The notes beneath the pieces were generated by a model. The model had not been told where the DNA came from and did not search any database. It was given only the letters and a program-made list of their open reading frames with translations. A DNA stretch of 64,000 bases from Streptomyces sp. NBC_00259 (lineage in GTDB: Bacteria > Actinomycetota > Actinomycetes > Streptomycetales > Streptomycetaceae), in the NCBI RefSeq assembly GCF_036181745.1, contig NZ_CP108080.1, forward strand, positions 5,025,501 through 5,089,500, written 5' to 3'. Position numbers and translations under genes: made by a program. Every line of letters starts with the position of its first letter. The first letter of the stretch is position 1. Shown here piece after piece: positions 16,661 to 24,706 of this stretch.

Positions 16661-18877
16661 ATGCGGGGACACAGCGAGAGGGGCCGGGGCGGGATGGGGC
16701 GCAGGGAGCGGGAGGCGGTTGCCGCGGGCGCGCGGCTGTACGAGGCGGCGCAGGCGGTGGCCGGTGACCACGGGCGGGCTGTCGAGGCGGTTCGGGCGGC
16801 GCTGAAGCCGATCTGCGATACGGCGGCGGAACAGGCGCTGGACGCCATCCCAGTGGCCCGGTTGAAGGAGGTCACCGAGGGTCGGCTGAGGCTCGGGGAA
16901 GTCGAGGGGTGCGGGCTTCGGTCGGTCCGGCAGGTACTCGATGCCGGTTCCTACCGGTTGCGACAGATTCCTGGCGTGGGGCAGCGGACCGCCGATCAGG
17001 CCATCGCGGCGGCACGTCAGATATCTGATGCCGTTCGGGAGACCATCGCCGTCCACATCGACGTCGATCGGCCGGAGCCGCGAACCACCTCACTCGTCAT
17101 GGCCCTACACGTGCTGGTGGAAGCGGGCCCGGATGTGCGGCGAGCCGTCGACATGGCCGTGGCTCTCTCGAAGCGGCTCGGTCCGCTGCTGGCCGAGGCC
17201 AAGCCCGCCGCTGGGCGGCTACGGATGCTGCTGGTGGGTCAGGCCAAACGAGCTCGGGCGCTGGAGGCCGTTGCAGAGGTCCGCAGGCTGACCGAGGAAG
17301 CAGCGCAGGGCGGTGTGCCGGAGCTGCTTGCACAGGCCTCGGTGGATCTGCTGCGCGGTACCTCGACCGAGGTTGCGGCCTGGGTCGACTTCGAGCTGCG
17401 TTCCGCCGAGTACTACAGCCTGCTCGCGGAGATCTCCGGCCGCAGACCCGACACTGCCGCTGCCGAGGGGTTCCTGCCCGACGAAGTCGCCGAGCGGGTC
17501 CGCGACCAGATGCTTGATGAAACTCACCGGCGAGTGTCGCTGCGCGGCTATCAAACCTTCGGGGCGCGCTTCGCCCTGGCGCAACGCAAGGTGATTCTTG
17601 GAGACGAGATGGGGCTCGGCAAGACCATCCAGGCCATCGCTGCTCTGGCTCATCTCGCTGCCGAGGGGCACAGCCACTTCATGGTCGTCTGCCCGGCCAG
17701 CGTCCTGATCAACTGGACACGCGAGATCGAGGCCCGCAGCAAGCTGCGCGTGATGCCTCTTCACGGCCCCGACAGGCAGGAAGCGTTCGCCGATTGGAAG
17801 GGCCGGGGCGGCGTAGGTGTGACTACCTTCGACGCCTTGCGTGGTTTCCCGTCCCCCGGAGGCGGCGAGCTGGGGATGCTGGTCGTGGACGAGGCGCACT
17901 ACGTGAAGAATCCGAAGACGCGTCGCTCCCAGGCCGTGACTGAATGGTCCGGGCGCTGCGAACGCGTTCTCTTCATGACCGGCACGCCCATGGAGAACCG
18001 AGTCGCCGAATTTCGCAGCCTTGTGCACATTCTCCAGCCGAGCCTGGCAGGGGCTGTCGATGACCGTGACGGAGTGGCCGGTTCCAAGGCCTTCCGGAAG
18101 GCTGTCGCCCCGGTCTATCTGCGACGCAACCAACAGGATGTTCTGACCGAACTGCCCGCGCTCCAGCAGACGGACGAGTGGGAGGAGCTGAGCGCGTCGG
18201 ATGAAGATGCCTACCGCGAGGCCGTGCGCGCCGGCAACTTTATGGCGATGCGCAGAGCGGCGTACGCGCGCCCCGAGAAGTCAGCCAAGCTGAACCGGCT
18301 GCGCGAGATCGTCGAGGACGCCGCCGAGAACGGGTTGAAGGTGGTGGTGTTCTCCAACTTCAGGGATGTCCTTGGAGCGGTGAAGAACACGCTGGATGGT
18401 GCGCGGAGCAATGGTGGCGGTCAGGTGTTCGGTCCGATCTCGGGAAGTGTGCCGCCCGCGCGCCGTCAGCAGCTGGTGGACGAGTTTGCTGCCGCGCCGG
18501 GTCATGCGGTGCTGGTGGCGCAGATCGAGGCGGCGGGCGTGGGGCTCAACATGCAGGCCGCGTCCGTCGTGATCATCTGCGAGCCTCAGATCAAACCGAC
18601 CATTGAACACCAGGCGGTGGCGCGGGCCCACCGCATGGGGCAGGTGCGTTCGGTCCGGGTGCACCGGCTGCTCACCACCCGCGGGGTGGACGAGCGGATG
18701 GTGGAGATGCTGAAGAACAAGACCCGCCTGTTCGACGCATACGCACGTCGCAGCGCTGTCGCCGAGTCGACGCCGGAGGCGGTCGACGTTTCGGACACGG
18801 CGATGGCCCGCCAGATCGTCGAGGAGGAGCAGGCGCGGCTGGGAGCGGTCCGCGGAGAGTCCGCAGGACACCCGTAA
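16661..18877 (+). CDS. SNF2-family helicase with N-terminal helix-hairpin-helix segment
   Basis: 738 aa. A double-stranded DNA translocase/ATPase. The N-terminal 280 residues include a helix-hairpin-helix pattern RQIPGVGQRTADQAIAAA (about 100-117), suggesting structure-specific DNA binding. The helicase core has motif I GDEMGLGKTIQ (about 313), motif II VVDEAHYVKN (about 407), motif III MTGTPMENR (about 438), motif V QIEAAGVGLNMQAAS and motif VI QAVARAHRMGQVRSV (about 650). No nuclease or zinc domain was recognised. Start uncertain: ATG 16661 avoids overlap with the antitoxin; ATG 16694 is also possible, and neither has a strong ribosome site. The role is unknown; stand-alone SNF2 proteins of this kind occur in actinomycete mobile regions and some defence systems. 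Confidence 0.85.
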   Translation: MRGHSERGRGGMGRREREAVAAGARLYEAAQAVAGDHGRAVEAVRAALKPICDTAAEQALDAIPVARLKEVTEGRLRLGEVEGCGLRSVRQVLDAGSYRLRQIPGVGQRTADQAIAAARQISDAVRETIAVHIDVDRPEPRTTSLVMALHVLVEAGPDVRRAVDMAVALSKRLGPLLAEAKPAAGRLRMLLVGQAKRARALEAVAEVRRLTEEAAQGGVPELLAQASVDLLRGTSTEVAAWVDFELRSAEYYSLLAEISGRRPDTAAAEGFLPDEVAERVRDQMLDETHRRVSLRGYQTFGARFALAQRKVILGDEMGLGKTIQAIAALAHLAAEGHSHFMVVCPASVLINWTREIEARSKLRVMPLHGPDRQEAFADWKGRGGVGVTTFDALRGFPSPGGGELGMLVVDEAHYVKNPKTRRSQAVTEWSGRCERVLFMTGTPMENRVAEFRSLVHILQPSLAGAVDDRDGVAGSKAFRKAVAPVYLRRNQQDVLTELPALQQTDEWEELSASDEDAYREAVRAGNFMAMRRAAYARPEKSAKLNRLREIVEDAAENGLKVVVFSNFRDVLGAVKNTLDGARSNGGGQVFGPISGSVPPARRQQLVDEFAAAPGHAVLVAQIEAAGVGLNMQAASVVIICEPQIKPTIEHQAVARAHRMGQVRSVRVHRLLTTRGVDERMVEMLKNKTRLFDAYARRSAVAESTPEAVDVSDTAMARQIVEEEQARLGAVRGESAGHP

Positions 18878-18970
18878 ACAGCCGTCGGGACCCAACGCAC
18901 ACAAACGGAGAAATGCCTGGCCAGGGCGGCACATGCGGTTCCGCCGCAGGTCAGGATCGGTCCGCAGGCA

Positions 18971-18988
18971 TTCCGCTTCAACGTGTAG
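18971..18988 (+). repeat. Second copy of the ychF 3' end (possible attachment-site duplication)
   Basis: TTC CGC TTC AAC GTG TAG reads Phe-Arg-Phe-Asn-Val-stop, the same as the last codons of ychF at 15954-15971; 14 consecutive bases are identical (15954-15967 and 18971-18984). The two copies bracket the toxin-antitoxin pair and the helicase. Similarity does not extend clearly upstream or downstream. An inverted repeat AATGCCTG / CAGGCATT (18912-18919 and 18965-18972) leads into this copy. Confidence 0.5.
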
Positions 18989-19034
18989 CCGCCTCGTTGC
19001 TGCATGTTAGGCATCCCTCGTCAAGTGTGCAGGT

Positions 19035-19072
19035 CAGAAGGGGTCGGACTCTGACGAGTCCGACCCCTTCTG
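19035..19072. terminator. Strong hairpin at the right edge of the helicase islet
   Basis: A perfect 17-bp stem, left arm CAGAAGGGGTCGGACTC, loop TGAC, between the helicase gene and the convergent Uma2 gene. It lies 29 bases beyond the Uma2 stop. Confidence 0.87.
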
Positions 19073-19101
19073 CATTCCCGTACTGACTTGGGGCCGACTC
19101 T

Positions 19102-19683
19102 TCAGCTGCTTCGCGGCGGCGTGAGCTTGTCGAGGTCCAGGCTGACCTCGAAGGGCACCGGACGCTCGAGGGTTCCCCGGAAGATCCCGGCGGGCGCGTA
19201 CGCACCGGTGGGTTCGTCGAGCTCGTAGACGTGGACGACGGGTGCCCCGTCCTCGTCCTCGATGCACCAGTAGTGCGGGATGCCGGCCTCTGCGTACTTG
19301 CGAAGCTTTACGTTGCGATCGCGGTGGGCGGACTCGGGGGAGACGACCTCGACGACGAGTCGGACTTCGTCCGGCGAGAACCAGGTGCGGTCGTCGTTGT
19401 AGGCGGCAGTGGTCACCAGGAGGTCGGGCTCGGGGCGGTTGCGCGGGTCCAGCTTGATGGTCATCTCGCGGCCGACTCTGGCATCGGCGGGCACCTGATC
19501 CATGAGCGCGACGGTCAGCATGGTGACGAGGTGGCCGTGCCACCACCTCTGGGGCGACATCATGAAGACGAGGGCTCCATCGATCAACTCGGTATGGCGG
19601 GGTGCCTCGGGGAGGCGGTCGAGGTCCTCCGCGAACCAGCCTTCCGCGCGCGGCGGGCGCATCCAGTCGGGCAGTGCGGTCAT
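19102..19683 (-). CDS. Uma2-family (DUF820) putative restriction endonuclease-like protein
   Basis: 193 aa from ATG 19683. The PD-(D/E)XK-type nuclease fold of the Uma2 family is indicated by ELIDGALVFMMSPQRWWHGHLV, then RPEPDLLVTTA, then VRLVVEVVSPESAHRDRNVKLRKYAEAGIPHYWCIE; the conserved Asp in PEPDLLV, Glu in VVEVVSP and Lys in KLRKYAEAG form the expected active site. These families are strongly expanded in streptomycetes and cyanobacteria; cellular role unknown, and no methylase is adjacent. A -10-like TACCGT ends six bases before the start. It diverges from the ATPase gene over a 204-base spacer. Confidence 0.85.
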   Translation of the reverse strand: MTALPDWMRPPRAEGWFAEDLDRLPEAPRHTELIDGALVFMMSPQRWWHGHLVTMLTVALMDQVPADARVGREMTIKLDPRNRPEPDLLVTTAAYNDDRTWFSPDEVRLVVEVVSPESAHRDRNVKLRKYAEAGIPHYWCIEDEDGAPVVHVYELDEPTGAYAPAGIFRGTLERPVPFEVSLDLDKLTPPRSS

Positions 19684-19689
19684 GGCTTC

Positions 19690-19695
19690 ACGGTA
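19690..19695 (-). promoter_or_regulatory. -10 box of a possible leaderless Uma2 promoter
   Basis: TACCGT on the reverse strand, six bases before the ATG at 19683. There is no Shine-Dalgarno sequence and no clear -35 element. Confidence 0.4.
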
Positions 19696-19833
19696 GCGGC
19701 TGCAGTCACCCCAGGTGAGGTGCTCTTGGGCGTCCCGATGGTTCGGATCGGGTGCGACCTCTTCTGAGGCGGGCCCCTGGCTTTGTGCCCGTGGGATCGA
19801 GTAGCCGCGCCGCCAGGCCGCCCGAGATGAAGT

Positions 19834-19868
19834 AAGATTCAATCTACGTAAGAATCTATCTACGTTAA
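19834..19868. promoter_or_regulatory. AT-rich repeat block upstream of the ATPase gene
   Basis: An unusually AT-rich stretch in a GC-rich chromosome. It contains two copies of ATCTACGT (19842-19849 and 19858-19865), and an inverted pair AGATTC / GAATCT (19835-19840 and 19852-19857). It ends about 20 bases before the GTG start and is a good candidate for a repressor-controlled promoter. The binding protein is unknown. Confidence 0.55.
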
Positions 19869-19887
19869 TTGCCCTGGGGGGTGTGCC

Positions 19888-21327
19888 GTGGAGTTCCAAG
19901 GTCGGGTCGGAGATCTTGAACTGCTGGCCGAGCAGTACCGGACCGTGGCAGACGGCGCTGGTGCCACGCGAGGGCGGGCCGTGATCATGACGGGTCGGCG
20001 CCGAGTGGGGAAGTCGCGACTGGTCCAGGAGTTCTGCGATCGGTCGGGAGCGCCGTACGTGGTGTTCCAGGCCACCCGGGGGCGTAACCCTGTGGCTGAG
20101 CGTGCCGACTTCGCCGCGACCCTCGCGCAGTCGCCACTGCCGGGCGTGGAGCTCGTCGCCGGCCTCCAGGCACAGGACTGGAACCAGGCCCTGCGCTCGT
20201 TGGCGCTCGCGGTGCCCGATGACGCACCCAGCATCGCGGTGATCGACGAGGTGCCCTGGCTGGTCGAGCAGGATCAGGAGTTCGAGGGCGCCCTCCAGAC
20301 CGTCTGGGACCGTCACCTGTCTTCCAAGCCCGTGCTTCTGCTGCTGGTCGGCAGCGATGCGTCGGTGATGGAGGCGCTCCAGTCGTACGGGCGCCCGTTC
20401 TACGGCCGGGCGGCGAAGATGACCGTCCATCCCCTGAACCTGGCCGACGTGCAGGCGATGACCGAACTCGATGCCGCCGAGGCCGTCGACGCCCAGTTGA
20501 TCACTGGAGGGTTCCCCGAGATCGTGCAGTCATGGCGGCCCGGGATGGGGCGTACGGCCTTCCTGCAGGCTTCGGTCGCCAATCCTCTCTCGCCCCTGCT
20601 GGTGGCCGGCGAGCTGTCTCTGCTGGGCGAGTTTCCGGAGGCTTCGCACTCACGGGCGGTACTGGAGGCGGTGGGCAGCGGTGAGCGCACGTTCAGCGCG
20701 ATCGCTGCCCGGGCCGGCGGCGCCGGCTCGCTGCCGTCCGGCACGCTCTCCCCTCTGCTGGCCACTCTGCAGTCCAAGCGAGTCCTGGCCGCTGATCTCC
20801 CTCTGTCCGTGAAGCCGGACAGCAAGAACAAGCGCTACCGGATCGACGACCCGTATCTGCGGTTCTGGCTGGCGTTCCTGGCACGCTCGATCCCCCTCAT
20901 CGAGCGCGGCCGCGGCGACTTGGCACTGGAACGGATCGAGCGGTCATGGGCCACCTGGCGCGGGCGAGCGGTCGAGCCACTGATCCGTGACTCCTTGCTG
21001 CGTCTGATGCCCAATGACGAGTGGCCCGAGACCGACGCCATCGGCGGTTGGTGGAACCGTCAGAACAACCCCGAGATCGACCTCGTTGGCGCAGACCGCG
21101 AGCCGGTGGCCCGGCAGGTGCACTTCGTCGGGTCGGTCAAGTGGCTGGAGACCCAGCCCTTCGGCCGTCATGACTACGACGCCTTGGTACGCGACATGCT
21201 CGCTGTCCCCGGAACCGCCCCGGACACTCCGTTGGTCGCGGTCTCTCGCTGTGGGGTGGCTGATGATCTGCCACTGACCGCCCACTGGGGGCCGGAGGAC
21301 CTCGTACGGGTGTGGCAGCCCCGATAG
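19888..21327 (+). CDS. MNS-clade STAND-like ATPase with DUF234-type C-terminal domain
   Basis: 479 aa, GTG start. The N-terminal FQGRVGDLELLAEQY and Walker A MTGRRRVGKSRLVQEF (residues about 34-49), with Walker B SIAVIDEVPWLVEQD (about 113), are those of the archaeal-type ATPase family (Pfam ATPase_2). The C-terminal part has YRIDDPYLRFWLAFL (about 313) and NPEIDLVG (about 390), the short nuclease-like element of DUF234. These proteins are widespread, often single-gene accessory elements; proposed roles range from toxin-like to signalling, none firm. No partner gene is evident except the divergent Uma2 gene. Confidence 0.85.
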   Translation: MEFQGRVGDLELLAEQYRTVADGAGATRGRAVIMTGRRRVGKSRLVQEFCDRSGAPYVVFQATRGRNPVAERADFAATLAQSPLPGVELVAGLQAQDWNQALRSLALAVPDDAPSIAVIDEVPWLVEQDQEFEGALQTVWDRHLSSKPVLLLLVGSDASVMEALQSYGRPFYGRAAKMTVHPLNLADVQAMTELDAAEAVDAQLITGGFPEIVQSWRPGMGRTAFLQASVANPLSPLLVAGELSLLGEFPEASHSRAVLEAVGSGERTFSAIAARAGGAGSLPSGTLSPLLATLQSKRVLAADLPLSVKPDSKNKRYRIDDPYLRFWLAFLARSIPLIERGRGDLALERIERSWATWRGRAVEPLIRDSLLRLMPNDEWPETDAIGGWWNRQNNPEIDLVGADREPVARQVHFVGSVKWLETQPFGRHDYDALVRDMLAVPGTAPDTPLVAVSRCGVADDLPLTAHWGPEDLVRVWQPR

Positions 21328-21384
21328 CCGCGGAGGGCTGGGACGGCCCCCGTGCCGGGTTCTCTTCAGGGGTTCGCGGGAGCC

Positions 21385-22554
21385 CTACTCGTCACGTGGT
21401 TCGAGCATCGGTTGGAAGGCGGAGTCCTCCTCATCGGGAACGTGCGGGAGGAAGCCGTCGGGGACGGTGCGGGCGGCGGTGGCGAGGAGGCGGTCCAGGA
21501 CTTCCCGGTCGGTGGCCGAGGGGAGCCGAAGGGCGGAGAGCAGGCGGTCGCGGACGGCGGGGTGGTCCGGGTGGTCGTCGAGGTAATCGGAGTTGAGGGC
21601 CGGGGGACGGAAGCCGGCCAGGGCGTCGTGCCACGATGGGAGGACGACGGCGAGGGTCAGGGCCTCGGCGAGGGACTCGGCGATCAAGGAAGCCTGGCCC
21701 TCGGAGTCGGTGTAGAGGACGGGGCGAGAGCCGCCGGGGACGGCCGGCCCGCAGAGATAGTGGGTGCCGCCCGCGTTGCAGCCGGCAATGGGCTCCACCG
21801 GGAGGCCGTTGGGCAGGGCGATCGATTCGATCGGGTCGGTGCGGGCGAGGTCGAACTCGCCGTCGCAGGCCAGGTAGGAGGCGACCTCGGGATGCTCGGC
21901 GATCCTGCGGAGGAGGGCGCTGTCCGAGAGGGCGGCCGGGTTGAGGGCTGCGGCGATCGCCGGGGTGAGGGTGCGCCCGGCCAGGACGTGGCGGATGGCG
22001 TCGAGCGGGACGGGGCGCTCGTAGTAGTCCTCGAAGTAGGCCTGGACGGCCTCGGGGGAGCGGTCGGTGAGGAGAGGGAAGAGGAAACCGGAGCCGTCCG
22101 GGTCCTCGCTGCCGGAGGGGAAGGCGATGGCCGAGCCGGTGCGCCAGGCGGTGTCGCCGGTCTCCCGCCACAGGCAGGTGGTGACACGAGGGGCGTCGAT
22201 GCCCTCGTCACAGAAGGCGGGTTCGTCCAGGAGCGGGCGCAACGCGGCGGGCACTTCGTCGATGACACCGGGCCAGACCTGCTCGTCGTCCGTCGCGTAC
22301 GGGCTCATCTCCGACTCGTGGTCGAAGCCGCGTATGAGCACGCCGGCGGAGGTGAAAACGACGGAGAAGTCGTCCCCCGAGCCGTTCTCCATCAGCGCGG
22401 CCTCCTCGCCCGGGCCCCAAGCCGCGTCGAAGGTGTAGCAACAGAACCGTGGATCGCTGCCGATCGCGGCGTCCAGGACGGCCAGCGCGCGCAGATGGGC
22501 GCGGAGTTCGGCGGGCTCAGGGAGGAGGGCGGCGGTCTCGTGCACAGTGCTCAT
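21385..22554 (-). CDS. Conserved hypothetical protein, streptomycete type
   Basis: 389 aa, ATG start; I do not recognise a characterised family. It is acidic and soluble, with no signal or membrane segment. Visible features are a histidine/acidic N-terminus, a segment GSAIAFPSGSEDPDGSGFLFPLL (about 137-160), a helical block LTPAIAAALNPAALSDSALLRRIAEHPEVASYLA that resembles one leucine-rich-variant (HEAT-like) repeat (about 195-230), and AGCNAGGTHYLCGPAV ... VLYTDSEGQASLIAESLAEAL (about 260-300), reminiscent of SUKH/SMI1-type immunity folds but too weak to assign. It may form a unit with the gene upstream on the same strand, 124 bases away. Confidence 0.7.
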   Translation of the reverse strand: MSTVHETAALLPEPAELRAHLRALAVLDAAIGSDPRFCCYTFDAAWGPGEEAALMENGSGDDFSVVFTSAGVLIRGFDHESEMSPYATDDEQVWPGVIDEVPAALRPLLDEPAFCDEGIDAPRVTTCLWRETGDTAWRTGSAIAFPSGSEDPDGSGFLFPLLTDRSPEAVQAYFEDYYERPVPLDAIRHVLAGRTLTPAIAAALNPAALSDSALLRRIAEHPEVASYLACDGEFDLARTDPIESIALPNGLPVEPIAGCNAGGTHYLCGPAVPGGSRPVLYTDSEGQASLIAESLAEALTLAVVLPSWHDALAGFRPPALNSDYLDDHPDHPAVRDRLLSALRLPSATDREVLDRLLATAARTVPDGFLPHVPDEEDSAFQPMLEPRDE

Positions 22555-22678
22555 GGCGATATGGAAGCAGCGGCCACTGACAATCCGGCCGGCTGGTCCC
22601 GACGAAGGCGCCGTGCCTCAGCGGCCCGGCAAGCGGCTCGATCTGCTGCTGCAGTGCACAGGACTCTCGGGCGACGGG

Positions 22679-23197
22679 TCAGCGACATGCCCTGCGCAAG
22701 GAGTGGCAGGCGTAACGAGGGTCGGGCGTCGTGAAGGACAGGCCGTTCTCGTCGAGTGCGTTGAAGACAGTGACCCGGCCGTGGGGAAAGACGAATCCGA
22801 CGGCCACCATTCCGCGTGCCAGATCGTCGCCACGCCACTCCAGCAGCTCGACTTCGTGCAGTACCTGGCCGTGGAGTGAGCTCAAGGCCGGCACCCCGTC
22901 GTCACGCCAGCGGACGTCGAACTCCAGCCGGTGGGCGGGCCCGCGGGGGTTGAGGGAGTTCCAGCTCACCGAGAGGTCGTCGAATTTGTGGTGCTGGATC
23001 TCGACCTGCTCCCCGTCGAAGTCGAGCAGAACGGGGCCGTTGGCGAACCACGTGTCGTCTGCGACATCCCACAGCAGCCATGCCCGTGTCAGCGTCTTGC
23101 CGACGAGCGCGCGCAGGCGATCGCCATGGCAGGCGGTGATCGCGGTATGGCTACGCAGCCACACGGGGGCGTAGGTCTCGATGTTGAAGTCGGACAC
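22679..23197 (-). CDS. Conserved hypothetical protein
   Basis: 172 aa from a GTG at 23197 (VSDFNIETYAPVWLRSHTAITACHGDRLRALVGK). The frame is open to 23245, but the added residues are low-complexity. The sequence alternates beta-like stretches with many aromatic residues (WFANGPVLLDFDGEQVEIQHHKFDDLSVSWNSL, read in parts), with the form of a small beta-rich ligand-binding domain. No motif allows a function. It lies upstream of the other unknown gene on the same strand. Confidence 0.6.
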   Translation of the reverse strand: MSDFNIETYAPVWLRSHTAITACHGDRLRALVGKTLTRAWLLWDVADDTWFANGPVLLDFDGEQVEIQHHKFDDLSVSWNSLNPRGPAHRLEFDVRWRDDGVPALSSLHGQVLHEVELLEWRGDDLARGMVAVGFVFPHGRVTVFNALDENGLSFTTPDPRYACHSLRRACR

Positions 23198-23396
23198 CTG
23201 GGCATTGTGCCGGGTGGGTGGCCGGCAGCTCAGCGGGCCGGGCACTCGGTGGTTGGACGGATCGGCGTCGAGTGCCTCATCTTCGGATCCGCATCAGGAG
23301 CAGTTGGTCGGACATGGAAGGCACTGGGGGTCTGCGACGGCAAGTGCCATCGCGCGCCTCTTTCGTCCGGCCGACCGCGACTGTCGAGCGCGCCCG

Positions 23397-24518
23397 TCAC
23401 TCGCGCAGTGCCAGTCCCGTCTTCGCTCCCGCCCCGCACAGCGGTACGACGGTGGTGCGGTCGTCCAGGCCGTGGGCGCCGATCGCCGCCCAGCAGGCGA
23501 CGCCTGTGGGCTCGACGAAGAGGCCGCGGCCCGCGAGGTCCAGTTGTGCGGCCCGGATCTGGTCCTCCGTCACCGTGAGGATGGTGCCGCCGGTGGCGCG
23601 TACGGCGGTGAGGATCTGGCGGGCGCGCGGTGGGTTCGGGATCGCGATGCCCTCGGCGAGGGTGGGGGTGGTGGCCGCGGGGGCGAGGATGTCGTCCGCG
23701 CCGGCCCGGAAGGCGAAGGCGAGCGGGGCGACCGCCGACGCCTGTACGGCGATGAGGGCGGGACGCTCGGCGATCAGCCCGTGGGAGTGGAGCTCCTCGA
23801 TGGCCAGAGAGGCGCCGAGCAGCAGCGTCCCGTTGCCGGCGGGCACGACGAGCGTCTCGGGAAGCCGGCCGCCGAGGTCCTCCCAGATCTCGTACACATA
23901 GGTCTTCGTGCCGTGCAGGAAGTACGGGTTGTAGACATGCGAGGCGTAGAAGACGCCGTCCTCGTCGGCGGCGGCGCGGGCTGCCAGTGCCGCCTCCTCG
24001 CGGCCGCCCGGCACGATGTCGAGACGGGCGCCGTGCGCCGAGATCTGTTCGACCTTCTTCTGCGAGGTCGTGGCGGGCACGTACACCGTGCAGTCCAGCC
24101 CGGCCCGGGCGCAGTACGCCGCGATCGAGGTGCCGGCGTTGCCGCTGCTGTCGGCGATGACGCGCCGCGGCTTCAGATGCCGGGCCAGTTCCGCGAGCAT
24201 GACCGCGCCGCGGTCCTTGAAGGACAGGGTCGGCATCAGGAAGTCGAGCTTCGCGGTGACGGTCTCGGTGAGCGGCACGAGCGGGGTCCTGCCCTCGCCG
24301 AGCGAGACGGCCTGCGGGCCGCGCGAGGCGTCCGCGGCCGCGAGGGGGAGGGCCTCCTCGTAACGCCAGAGTGAATTGGTCCGTCCGGACAGGGAGTTGC
24401 GGGGGACGGGGCCGGCGGCGAAGTCGAGATCCCAGGGACCTCTGCATTGTGGACAGCACCAGGTGAGCGTCTCGACAGGGGACCGCACCTCGCACATCGC
24501 GCACTGATAGTCCGTCAT
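23397..24518 (-). CDS. Threonine synthase-like PLP-dependent enzyme
   Basis: 373 aa from ATG 24518. The N-terminal zinc-ribbon-like CAMC...CCPQC (residues 5-33) is followed by the fold-type II PLP domain: SLGEGRTPLVPL, the PLP lysine in TLSFKDRGAVM (about 107), SSGNAGTSIAAYCARAGL (about 130) and the phosphate-binding VPAGNGTLLLG. This arrangement is that of threonine synthase (ThrC class with an N-terminal rubredoxin-like knuckle). Streptomycetes have a main thrC elsewhere with homoserine genes, so this is likely a paralogue with the same or a related beta-replacement reaction. It diverges from the subtilisin gene. Confidence 0.82.
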   Translation of the reverse strand: MTDYQCAMCEVRSPVETLTWCCPQCRGPWDLDFAAGPVPRNSLSGRTNSLWRYEEALPLAAADASRGPQAVSLGEGRTPLVPLTETVTAKLDFLMPTLSFKDRGAVMLAELARHLKPRRVIADSSGNAGTSIAAYCARAGLDCTVYVPATTSQKKVEQISAHGARLDIVPGGREEAALAARAAADEDGVFYASHVYNPYFLHGTKTYVYEIWEDLGGRLPETLVVPAGNGTLLLGASLAIEELHSHGLIAERPALIAVQASAVAPLAFAFRAGADDILAPAATTPTLAEGIAIPNPPRARQILTAVRATGGTILTVTEDQIRAAQLDLAGRGLFVEPTGVACWAAIGAHGLDDRTTVVPLCGAGAKTGLALRE

Positions 24519-24706
24519 GTGATCCACCATGGCAGTTGTGTGGCGCACGTGTTACGGGATGTCCCGGACTCTTGTGGGATTCCTATGGATCGGTCAATCT
24601 TTCGGACGGCAGCGGCACGGCAATCGCGCGGACATCCCCTCCGCGTCATTGTCATGCCCCTGTCGAAACCCCCACAGAATGCACCACCAATGAGGAGGAT
24701 CCTCAC

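Noticed and set aside
18878..19101. A tRNA or integrase remnant at the right edge of the helicase islet
   Set aside because: No cloverleaf or T-loop sequence and no recombinase motif could be found; only the ychF-tail copy and a terminator stem are visible.
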